Source: Serripes groenlandicus
Taxonomy: Eukaryota; Mollusca; Bivalvia; Cardiida; Cardiidae
Direction of reading: 5' to 3'
DNA: 64,000 bases
NCBI GenBank assembly: GCA_031761405.1
Contig: JASEVX010000008.1
Location: 39,121,800 to 39,185,799 of the forward strand
Positions 1 to 12,200 of the stretch are shown one piece after another. Position 1 is the stretch's first letter; each line of letters begins with the position of its first letter. The notes below the pieces were generated by a model that was not told where the DNA came from, ran no database searches, and was given only the letters and a program-made list of their open reading frames with translations. The position numbers were made by a program, and so were the translations under genes.

Positions 1-18
1 TTCATTTTCAAACTATTA

Positions 19-142
19 TTAACCCTTTCCCACAAAGAACAAATCTAGAACAGACGACTTTGAACACATTTTGTCACTATGTTTTCAAAAAGTCGTCTGC
101 TGCAGAGGCATCAGAAAGCGTCTATATGAGGGAAAGGGTTAA
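19..142 (+). mobile_element. TTAA-MITE, internally deleted (124 bp)
   Basis: Both TTAA-CCCTTTCCC and GGGAAAGGG-TTAA ends are present; the central hairpin is lost between gaacacattttgtcac and tatgttttc. Confidence 0.9.
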
Positions 143-258
143 GCAACATGATTTCTTTTCACCTAAGTGACTTATATGGTTGTAATTATGTCTATGTTTG
201 AGCAGCATTCCAGGAGGAAACCTAATATCATGTGTTTTGTAACATGTGTGTTGAATAT

Positions 259-369
259 TCCTTTCCCTCATATTGAAGCTTTCTGATGCCTCTGCAGCAG
301 ACTACCTTTGAAAACATTGTTGCAAAAGGGGAAATCTGTTGCAGATTTGTTGAATGTGGGAAAGTGTTA
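259..369. mobile_element. TTAA-MITE, internally deleted
   Basis: ctttccctcatattgaagct ... gttgaatgtgggaaagtgtt. Confidence 0.8.
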
Positions 370-429
370 GATCAGTTTGCACATCCTTGCTGTCTGATTC
401 AAAGGCAAACTGTTCATCAGAAGTTTCGT

Positions 430-556
430 AGCCCTTTCCCACAGACAGACACTTTCTGACACCACTGCAGGGGATGACTAGTGCCTCAATTATACTTTCA
501 TTTTCCCCCAGATGTTTTCAAAGGCATCTGCTGCAGGTTTGATGTTTGTAGGAAAG
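430..556. mobile_element. TTAA-MITE, internally deleted
   Basis: gccctttcccacagacagac ... gtttgatgtttgtaggaaag. Confidence 0.75.
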
Positions 557-670
557 CTTCTGAGACTGTTTTGCAACCAATGCAGAACAAGATTAGACTG
601 CAGGGATTCACAGACTTATTTGGATCTTCAAGGATAGAAGAATTCTTTTTGGTTGGTTTTCCTAGAACAT

Positions 671-1338
671 GACTCATTTCTATGTGGAATGCCCTTTAGT
701 TTGTTTTCATAGAGCATGACTCATTTCTTTGTGGAATGCACTTTGGTTTGTTTTCATAGAGCACAGCTCATTTCTATGTGGAATGCCCTTTGGATTGTTT
801 TCATAGAGCATGGCTCATTTCTATGTGGAATGCCCTTCAGATTGTTTTCATAGAGCATGGCACATTTCTATGTGGAATGCCCTTTGGTTTGTTTTCATAG
901 AGCATGGCTCATTTCTATGTGGAATGCCCTTTGGTTTGTTTTCATAGAGCATGACTCATTTCTATGTGGAATGCCCTTTGGTTTGTTTTCATAGAGCATG
1001 ACTCATTTCTATGTGGAATGCCCTTTGGTTTGTTTTCATAGAGCATGGCTCATTTCTATGTGGAATGCCCTTCGGATTGTTTTCATAGAGCATGGCGCAT
1101 TTCTATGTGGAATGCCCTTTGGTTTGTTTTCATAGAGCATGGCTCATTTCTATGTGGAATGCCCTTTAGTTTGTTTTCATAGAGCATGACTCATTTCTAT
1201 GTGGAATGCCCTTTGGTTTGTTTTCATAGAGCATGACTCATTTCTATGTGGAATGCCCTTTGGTTTGTTTTCATAGAGCATGGCTCATTTCTATGTGGAA
1301 TGCCCTTTGTTTTGTTTTCAAAGAGCATGGCTCATTTC
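671..1338. repeat. 47-bp minisatellite, about 14 copies
   Basis: Unit contains catagagcatgrctcatt and tatgtggaatgcccttt. Copies are nearly identical, with an exact 47-base step (for example 674 to 721). The array abuts the exon 1 acceptor. An open frame running from it into exon 1 is fortuitous. Confidence 0.97.
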
Positions 1339-1349
1339 TATGTGAACAG

Positions 1350-1540
1350 GAAAATAAAAACAAAGAGAACCAGGTCCTACCCGGCAGCCCCCAATACCTT
1401 GAATTACAACCGTCTGATGGCACTGCATACAGTCTACTGGAAGATAACGTTTATAATGAGATTGATGATATGACTGCACCAGACGACTGTAAACCGGATG
1501 TGGACTTTGTCGGGATGTTCAGAATTAATAGTAAGACTGT
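1350..1540 (+). CDS. Myosin exon 1 of window (N-terminal extension)
   Basis: Codes about 63 residues of low-complexity N-terminal sequence containing NVYNEIDDM and [14 protein letters not shown]. Acceptor at gaacag before 1350; the donor GTAAGTATT follows 1540 and leaves phase 2, which fits exon 2. The acceptor lies at the edge of the 47-bp minisatellite, so the 5' boundary is less certain than the donor. An upstream exon is needed because no convincing start codon is seen. Confidence 0.65.
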
Positions 1541-4500
1541 GTAAGTATTGATATTTCATCAATGTTATCAAAACCCTGAGGATAGTGTGACATATTCATT
1601 ATGAAATAGATGAAGGCGCTCTACAATGGGATAGTAAACCTGCCATGGATTATGCTAGGTAGATTAGGATTAATTATTTCCTACCTACAGACACATCTGT
1701 ACCAATTGAGAAAGTTTGTAATGAGATTGATGATGTGACTGTACAGGACGACTGTAAACCTAATGTGGACTTTGTCGGTATGTTCAGAATTAATAGTGAG
1801 ACATTGCAAGTGGTGTTTTTTTTTATGTTAGCAAACCCTAGGCTGGTTGTTGTTGGTACCTTAACCCTTTCCCGTATATAGACGTTCTCTGATGCTTCTG
1901 CAGCAGACATCTTTTGAAAACATTGAAGTAAACAGACAAATTGCTCATAATGAGCAATTTCTCTTTTTGCCACAACGTTTTCATATCTATTATGTTTGCA
2001 TAGCCATCTGCTTCTGATTTGTTGTATGTGGGAAAGGGTTAAAAATCACATATCAGAGAATGGGCTAACCCTTTCCCACATACAACAAATCTGCAGACGA
2101 CTTTGAAAGCATTGTGACAAAAGCCTGAAAAATCTCCATAAAAGATAGCTTAATTGTTAAATAAAGTTGAAAACATTGTGGCCAAAGGTAAAATTGCTCA
2201 TCTTGAGCAATTTCACCTTTGGCAACAATGTTTTCAAAAGTCGTCTGCTGCTATTGCGTCAAAATGCGTCTGTAGGTGGGAAAGGGTTAACCATGTAGTG
2301 GTGATATTTTTCAGGAAAGCCAAACATGGATCTATATCGAAGGAAGATGAGCTCTTAGAGGCCAAGACAAGATATGAGACTTTACTTGACCTAGAAGGTA
2401 CATTATTATGTAAATCTCTAATGCATCCGTACAGTAAAACTTGTGTTAGCTGTCACCTTTGTTAAGCAACCGACTTGTAATAAGCAGGTACTTGAAGATA
2501 AACCCAAACCAAAACCACATATTCTTCTTTATTTGACTTGTATTAAGCAGCCATGTGTGTTTAAGAGCCAACTGTGTTCTCTCCACTGGGTGGCTGCCTA
2601 AGACAAGTTTAACTGTATTTCATTGTATCACAATGAATCATTTTAAATGATAACTATATTGTTCTCAAAAAGTAGTATCGTATTGTATCAATCCTGTATA
2701 TACCTAAAAGGCTTTAATGTGGTAAAACTATGACAAGAGCTATTTATGGTGAAAAGGCCATTATCCTTTATATATAAACAAATTTTCAAGCGTTATTAGA
2801 TACTGGTTGAAAATAAGTTTGTCAGAAATTATTATAATTAAGACTTTGTATCAAAAGTTACTAGAAGACAGTAGAAAGCATCATAAAACTTGGTGTAGTA
2901 TTGTTAATCAATTGTAGACAGATAATGGATTTGGTTATGTATACAACACTCATCATGAAGTAAATTTGAAAAAAACTCTTTTAACATTGACATTCTCTTA
3001 TATATATAACCATTTCACATATACTACAAACAAAAAATCACCTGGAAGTTAACAATTAGGATTACAGAAAAATGTCTCCTCATACTTTATAAAGTAATGG
3101 CTGCCCTCCTTGACGCTCAGGGTTGAAGGGTTAGCATTATGACTGACTGGCTGGTGTCAGGATAAATGAACCAGTAGTACTGGTAACTTACCAAAGAAAA
3201 GCTGTGATATAACTGAACAATTGTTGAAGGTGGCATAAAACATAAATCATACTTGATAATCACTATTACAGATCTACCCCCACCCCCACCCTCTTTTCTG
3301 GAACCATTGGAGGAACCGGATGATCCAATAGAGGATGACGAAGACACTGACTATGTGTCCTACGCAATCTGGAAAACAGGCAGTCAAAAGGAGGTACCAG
3401 TCTGGAGTTATCTTCCCCCTACCATTACACTATACCTTGCCTACATTGCACATACATCACATCTGCAGTAGACGATTTTGAAACTTTCTAGACAAATATA
3501 ATTATGGAGAATATATTTAAATGAAATGATTATTAAATACAAAGAGTTGAAAACATAGTGGCAAAAGGAGAAATTGCTCATGATGAGCAATTTCTCTTTT
3601 TGCCATTATGTTTTCAAGAGTCATCTGCTTCAAATGCATTAATATTATATTATGTCTACAGTTGGGAAAGGGATAAATAATTATGGGTTCAGGAATATAG
3701 TTGAAAACATAGTGGCAAACGGCAAATTTGCTGCAGATGCCGAGTGAAAAAGTGTTAAATGGAAATATTTCTTTCTTTTACTACATCTACAGGTTACCTG
3801 TGTAATCTTATGGTATATTTTCATTGGTGAGCTCCCTGTGGCTGGGGGACACTCAATAAGAATTAGTCGCCACAGTCTGACCCTTTGATTGATTGATTGA
3901 TTGGGGTTTAACGCCGTTTTTAACAATTTCTCAGTCATATCACGACGGCCAGTTCACCTACTCATGGGTTTCCTGGTTTTCTCACACCAGTACTGCACAT
4001 AACAATCTTCCCAAGCAACTGGCTGCTTTTCCACATAGACTTAGCCCATTGGTGGAAGACGAATGACGCATGTCGCAATGACTTTCTGACCCTTGATTGA
4101 ATCATAAGATCTGGCTTAACCCTTTCCCTCATACAACAATTCTGCAGCAGTCGACTTTGAACGTATTTTGTCAAAACATAGAAAATCTCCATAATTGAAT
4201 GGATGACAAAAAGTGGAAAACATTGTGGCAAAAGGAGAAATTGTTTTTAAAAAGCCATCTGCTGCAGAGGCGTCAGAAAGCGTCTATATGAGGGAAAGGG
4301 TTAATGGGTCAATGCAACTCTGGAGCTCCAGCAGATTGGGTGGTATTGGTTTCATACCATATATATTTTTTATTTCCTTGTAAATATAAGGTGTGGGATC
4401 AATATCATATGTGTTATCCACTGTGATGTGACCTTAGCTGTTGAAAGGGGCGTAAAAACCCATAACAAACAAACTCCAACATCTGAGTTAAACAATGAAA

Positions 4501-7500
4501 CATCTAAACAATTGACAAAACATGTTGAAAATATTGTGGGAAAAAGGATAAATTTCTCTTATTATCACTTTTAATTTAACAATTCCAGGGGAAGCTTGCA
4601 GAGTGCATGGGAAATGATAACCTGGTATCCATGGCAATGGTGAGAGATGACACCCTGCTGATAGAGATACAGAAAAGATTTGTTGCAAAACAGATTTATG
4701 TAAGTTTTTCTTAGTTTAATTTAAAGTTCTATGATATTGTTTTTATGCTCCATTTTTTGGGACAGAGTAATAAATACGGTCTTTGCCCCAGACTGTTTCT
4801 CTTATTAACCCTGTCCTGCATGTATATGTAATTTAAGTCTGAGCAGCACACGACTTTTGATAACTTTATTGTAAAACGATAAATGGCTAATGATAAGCAA
4901 TTTCTCCATAATTATGCTAGAATGTTTCCAACTGTATTCATTAATTATGCTCCCTTCGAAGAAGAGGGGTATATTGCTTTGCACATGTCGGTCGGTATGT
5001 CGGTCCGTCGGTAGACCAAGCTTGTCCGAGTGATAACTCAACAATGCCTAGACCTATGGTCCTCAAACTTGACTTGTAGGTTGCGGATGACCAGTAGATG
5101 AACCTTTTTAATTTTGAGGTCATCAGGTCAAGGTCACAGTGACCTTAAACGTGAAAAGCTTGTTCGAGTGATTGATTGACATTGCCTGCACCCATGGCCC
5201 TCAAACTTGACATGGAGGCTGGGGGTGATCAGTAGATGACCCCTATTGATGTTGAGGTAATTGGGTCAAAGGTCACAGTCACAGTGACCTTGAACCCAAC
5301 AATATTGTCAGAGTCTTGGCTGCACCCATGGCCCTCAAACTTGACATGAAGGCTGGGGGTGACCAATGTTTGACAAACATCTCTTGTTATACTTTGTTTT
5401 TTAAAGAGAATTTATTTTTTGGCCTAGTACTTTTTTTAAGTCCCCTGCTGTATATTTATTGTATGTGGAAGAGGGTTAAGCAGTTCAACCATTAATAATT
5501 GCCTCAATGAGATGATTCTTTTGAGTATTCAAAAACATGGGGTTGGAATTTAAATTAAGGACTTAACCCTTTCCCACCTGCAGACGCATTTTGACGCAAT
5601 ATTTGCCCAGATGTTTTCAAAGTCATCTGCGGAAGATTTGTTGTATGTGGGAAAGGATTATGAAAAAAAGCATTAGACATTAGAATTCTGCCCTTTTTCC
5701 ATCCCTACCAAAGAAAACTTTAAACAAGGGGTAGTTGGATTAATATTTTATGTCCTTTTTGCAGACAAACATTGGAGATGTCATGATTGCTGTGAATCCG
5801 TTCAGACCTCTGCCCTATTACTCAAAAGATGTAAGTCTTTAGATACGGTTAAACTTGTCTCGTAAAGCCAGTCAAGGAAGTTAACCTAATACGTCAATCG
5901 GACACATTTTGATTGGTATCCGCAGCAGACAACTTTTAAGTGGCAAAAGGACGAATTCCTATTGTTTTTATTCTTTTCAATAATAACACTTCATTTATAA
6001 AGATTTTCCATATTTTTGTCAAGATTTTTTTAATGTCTTCTGCAACAGGTTAATTGTATTTTGGGAAATGGTTTACCCTTTCCCTCATATAGACGCTTTC
6101 TGACACCTCTGCAGCAGACAGCTTTTTTAAAAACATAGTGACAAAAGAAGAAATTGCTCAAAACGAGCAATTTCTCCTTTTGCCACAATGTTTTCCACTT
6201 TTAGTCATTGGTTTATCCATTCAATTATAGGGATTTTCTATTTGTTGACAAAATATGTTCAAAGTCGTCTGGTGCAGAATTGTCGTATGAGGGAAAGTGT
6301 TAAAGAAAGTAACTTGTAGCCTTGATGAGGGGGTACTAACATTTTGATTATAGTTTGAAAGTGTAAAAAATTATTTGAACTTTTCCCACTTTCAGATGCT
6401 TTTGGTGCATAATGAGCATTTTTCCCATTTGCCATATTGCTTTTTCACTCCTATTCAATGGTGTAACTTTGATTTACAGAATTTTTTGATAGTTTTACCT
6501 CCATGTTCTCAAAGTCATCTGCTGCAGATTTATTGTATTTGGAATGGGTAAATGATTTAATTTTTACATTGATTAAGAACCGAGTTTTTATACCTCCCAT
6601 TAATCACTCTTGATGTTTACTTCCTTGGTGCTCAGATCAGAACACGCCCAAATTGTTAGAAGTAATCATGGGATTAACCCCTTTCCCAGTTCTGGACACA
6701 TTTTGACACAGCTGCAGCAGACGACCTTTGAAAAGATCATGGCTAATAGAGGAAAAATTGCTTAAGATGAGCAATTTCTCCTTTAGCCACATTGTTTTTC
6801 CACTATAATGCAGTTATTATACTTTCATACTGGAGACTTTAAATAGTTTTACCGAAATGATTTGGACGTTTTCTGCCGCAGATTTGTTGTATGTAGGAAA
6901 GGGTTAAATAAAGGGATCTTTGGATCACATGAAATATTGTGAGAAAGGAAAATATTTCTCAATTTGAGCATTTTTCTTTTTTCACTATGTCTAACATTTT
7001 TCCAGATGTGACATTTCTTTTACTTTGATTTTCCAAAATAATCGACAATTAATCCTTCCTCACATACTGACACATTTTGAAGCATCTGCAGGCAATAACT
7101 TCTGAAAATATTTGTGGCAAAGTGAAAAAATTGCTCATCCTCTCCTTTAACCACAATTTTGTTTAACACCTTTCAATAATTATACTTAAATTTATAGAAA
7201 TATTTCATTGCAGATTTCAACACGCTACCATTCTAGTGACAGAACCTGCCTACCACCTCATGTTTATGGTATCGCGGAAAACTCATTTCAAAATTTATTG
7301 CGAGAGAAAACCTCACAGTGTCATGTGATTTCTGGGGAAAGTGGATCTGGGAAGACTGAAACATCTAAATATATCATACAGCATTTGTTACGCGTTGCTG
7401 GGAGCGAGGAAACGAATCTGAACTCAAAAATTAATCAGGTTGGAAAAAGTTTAGCTTTACTACTTTTTAGCTCGCCAGTACGAAGTACAGGAGAGCTTAT

Positions 7501-9166
7501 GTGTTACCCCCGGCGTCGGCACCGTCGGCACCGTCGGCACCGTCAGCGGTGGCGTAGACACCTAGGTTTAAGGTTTGTGTTTAAGGTTTTCATTTGGGTT
7601 TTAAGGGTTTATATCTTTAGGAACCATTTGTCATCTATCTACGCACACCACTACACCCGTCCTGACCCTGGGTCAAAGTCAAGGTAATTTCTACTTGGTT
7701 CTACTTGGTTCAGTTACAAGGTTTAAGGTTTGCGTTTAACGTTTAACATATCACTCTGCATTCACTATTATGACATTGATTGCTTTCATATTTAGTTTAT
7801 ACATTTAGGAACTATTGGTCATCCATCTACGCACACCACTACACCCGTTCTGACCCTGGGTCAAGGTCAAGGTCATTTCTACTTGGTTCAGTTACAAGGT
7901 TTAAGGTTTGCGTTTAACGTTTAACATATCACTCTGCATTCACTATTATGACATTGATTGCTTTCATATTTAGTTTATACATTTAGGAACTATTGGTCAT
8001 CCATCTACGCACACCACTACACCCGTTCTGACCCTGGGTCAAGGTCAAGGTCATTTCTACTTGGTTCAGTTACAAGGTTTAAGGTTTGCGTTTAACGTTT
8101 AACATATCACTCTGCATTCACTATTATGACATTGATTGCTTTCATATTTAGTTGATACATTTAGGAACTATTGGTCATCCATCTACGCACACCACTACAC
8201 CCGTTCTGACCCTGGGTCAAGGTCAAGGTCATTTCTACTTGGTTCAGTTACAAGGTTTAAGGTTTGCGTTTAACGTTTAACATATCACTCTGCATTCACT
8301 ATTATGACATTGATTGCTTTCATATTTAGTTTATACATTTAGGAACTATTGGTCATCCATCTACGCACACCACTACACCCGTTCTGACCCTGGGTCAAGG
8401 TCAAGGTCATTTCTACTTGGTTCTGTTATATGGTTTAAGGTTTCTGTTTAACATATCACTCTGCATTCACTATTATGACATTGATTGCTTTCATATTTAA
8501 TTTATACGTTTATGAACTATTGGTAATCAATCTACGCACACCACTACACACTTCCTGACCCTGTGTCAAGGTCAAGGTCATTTCTACTTGGTTCTGTTAC
8601 AAGGTTTAAGGTTTGCGTTTAACGTTTAACATATCACTCTGCATTCACTATTATGACATTGATTGCTTTCATATTCAGTTTATACATTTAGGAACTATTG
8701 GTCATCCATCTACGCATACCACTACACCCGTCCTGACCCTGGGTCAAGTTCAAGGTCATTTCTACTTGGTTCAGTTACAAGGTTTAAGGTTTGCGTTTAA
8801 CGTTTAACATGTCACTCTGCAGTCACTATTATGACATTGATTGCTTTCATATTTAGTTTATACATTTACAAACTATTGGTCATCCATCTACGCACACCAC
8901 TACACCCGTCCTGACCCTGGGTCAAGGTCAAGGTCATTTCTACTTGGTTCAGTTACAAGGTTTAAGGTTTGCGTTTAACGTTTAACATGTCACTCTGCAG
9001 TCACTATTATGACATTGATTGGTTTCATATTTAGTTTATACATTTACGCACTATTGGTCATCCATCTACGCACACCACTACACTCGTCCTGACCCTGGGG
9101 TCAAGGTCAAGGTCAAGATCATCCTAGTTACACTTTGTTTTGAGGCAAAAAATATGGAATTCTGTG

Positions 9167-9203
<37 letters not shown>

Positions 9204-12200
9204 TTACTCTTGTGACTTTTCAATACCCTGCATATACATTTTTTTATGGAGAACAAATCTAAATACCACTTTATAAACAGCACCCCTAGGCGAGCTCCAT
9301 TGTCATCTGACAATTCTTGTTATCTGTTTTGGCACTCTGCCTATCCAGCTAGTATTAATGGCTTTGGAACGGCCTTGGTGGTGTAGTGGTAGAACTTCAA
9401 GCTCAGGTGCAGGAGAACGTAGGTTCATTCCCAAGTCGGGTCATACTAAAGACTTAAAAAGTGGTAGTTATATATGTTGCTCAGGATTGTTGGATTTGCA
9501 CTACAACTGACTCACCCGATTTTGGATAAATGGACCAATAGAACTGGTAACTTACAAAGGCAATGCAATGATATAACTGATTTTTTGTTTAACAACAGTG
9601 TTAAACAACAAACAAACAAAGTAATGGTCTGGGTAAGCAGAATTTCACAGTTTGAAATAATAATGTCCCTTTCACTCTTAATTGAATAATGGTTATTCAT
9701 TTTCATATATCCTTCATTGCCTAAATGGCAATGCTTTGAATCCTTTGTGTCTAAATCCCTTTAGAAACATTGTATATTAAAAAAACAATTTGCTATAATG
9801 TGGCTATATTCTTACTAGTAAAAATTCTGTCACCCTGTCAGTACTTTGATTACTTAAATTATTTACTAATGGAAAGGGTTAAAGCCACTGATGGTAGGTT
9901 GTTATACGCCCGTTTTGAAAAAACGGATCGTATTATAGTTTTACCTGCTGCGTACGGGCGGGCGGGCGGGCGGCGTCCAGTATGTTGTCAGCTCAATAAC
10001 TTTAGAAGCCTTTGTCCAATCATCACCAAATTTGGTCGGAATGTGTATTGGCATAATATCTCGGACAAGTTTGATAACTAGCCATATTGCTCCAGTCGAT
10101 AGAGAGTTATTGCCCTTTAATTATAGAAATTACCTAAAATTGGTCTTGTCAGCTAAATAACTTGTGAAGCCTTTATCCGATCATCACCAAATTTAGACAA
10201 TATGTTGATGGGCAGAATATCTTGGTCAGGTTTAGTAACTTACATCGTTATCTTAGTCACTCCACAATTATGTCCCTCGAAATGGCCAAAACTGTACTAA
10301 CAGTGTCCGCTCTCTAAAGTTTGGCTGACGTACAACCAATCATCACTATACTTGGTCTCAAAAAAAACAGGACGGGCGTATTTTGTGACATTTGGCGCCC
10401 TTGTTATGTTATGTTTTGACTTACGTTTTCAGGTAAACCCATTGTTGGAAGCCTTTGGTAATGCAGTAACTGTGATGAACAATAACTCCAGCAGATTTGG
10501 AAAACATGTCCAACTTGGCTTTACACAACAAGGCAAAGTTACTGGAGGTGAGTGACTCTGCAAGTTTGTACTTGCTGGATTACCAAATCATTTTAATTCT
10601 TTCAGTGCCGAAGGCAAAATTGAGATTTTGGCAAGCAATATAGATTCAGCTGAGTCAGCTCGTAACAAGCTGTATCACCTGAAATCAGCATTTTTTCCTT
10701 TTAGTTAAAAGAATATTCCAAAATTATTATAACATGAGAAATAAAGACACCCAATTATGAACATGGAAAAGTCTACATTCAAAAATTTGGTGCTGAAAGA
10801 GTTAAGAACAATCAAACCTCTCTTTAACACGTTTTGACGTATTTGCATCAGATGACCTGTGAAGAAATTGTGGCAAAAGGAGAAATTTCATATCATGAAC
10901 GATTTCTCCTTTTGCAGCAATGTTTTTTAAGGCATCTCCTGAAAATGCGTCAAAATGTGTCTGCAAGTGAGAAATGGTTTCTAAAGCGGTTAGATCTTGT
11001 TTAACCCTTTTCCACATACAGCTAATCTGCAGCAGACGACTTTGAAAACATCTACTCTAGATATGGAAAATCTCTAGAAAAAAAAGGATAATTACTGGAA
11101 AAAAAGTTGAAAACATTGTGGCCAAAGGTGAAATTGCTTCTGCTGTAGATGCTTCATATTGCGTCTATAGGTGAGAAAGGGTTAACAATTAATGTTATCC
11201 AACTAAATTAAAAGCAGCAGCTGCAACTTGATGTTCAGCAGACAAGTTTTGAAATCATTGTGAAGCACTAATTCCATCTTTAATTAATTATTCAACTATA
11301 CAGAGTTTTTCAATAATTTTTGCTATATGATATGAAAGTTATCTGTTGCAGATTTATTGGATGTGAGAAAGGGGGGTTACATATAGCCATCCCTTGATAA
11401 TGATCTGTATCGAGATTTCCACATTGATAAAATCTGACAGGAAATATGTAATGGAATCTGAAAGTATAAAAAGTTTGATAAAGAGTATCAAAAGTTCGAT
11501 TTTAAAAACAATATTGGAACAGGAGCCAATTTTGAATCATTGATAAATTTATTTCAGCAATGATATCGGAGTATCTATTGGAGAAATCTCGTATTGTACA
11601 TCAAGGTGACGGAGAATTCAATTTTCACATATTTTATTGGATGATGGCTGGATTGTCCCCGGAAGAGATTAATGTGTATAAGTTGGGAAAAATGAAAAAC
11701 ATGAGGTAACTTAATTGAAACTTATTTATTTTGTAATGCTTAATGGGCCGAAATGTCTGCAAGTGAAAAATAGTTGATTAGAGATTTATTGTATGTTTGA
11801 ATAGGATACTTATTTATCATTGTCGAGGCTGTTAATTTTCAACTCTTTCAGATAAGAGTTATGAGGTAAAGATTATATAGAGGATAATACACTTAAACAA
11901 ACAATTATCCTATTTCTTTTATGCTTTAAATGAGTCGGTTGACATATTAGGTAATCTTTTTTAAGAAGACGGTTTGGTTTAATATTTAACGATAATATTG
12001 ATGAAAACTCATGTTACTTTTTTAAAAGAATTACTTGCAGTGACAAACTATTCCGGGCAATCCATATTTACGGAACTCTTTCTTCGGTTATTTGCGCGAA
12101 TGAAATTCATCCGCCCTTTGAAAAATGTTTGGAAGGTCTCGCTAAAAAGATTCATCTGTGTATTTTAACCATATCTTTTAAATGTAAAGGATTTTAATTA

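Noticed and set aside
1233..1349. Extension of exon 1 into the upstream ATG
   Set aside because: The extra residues are translated minisatellite; an acceptor at 1350 explains the boundary better.
7334..7357. Separate ATPase gene from the P-loop alone
   Set aside because: Flanking exons in phase give a complete myosin head.
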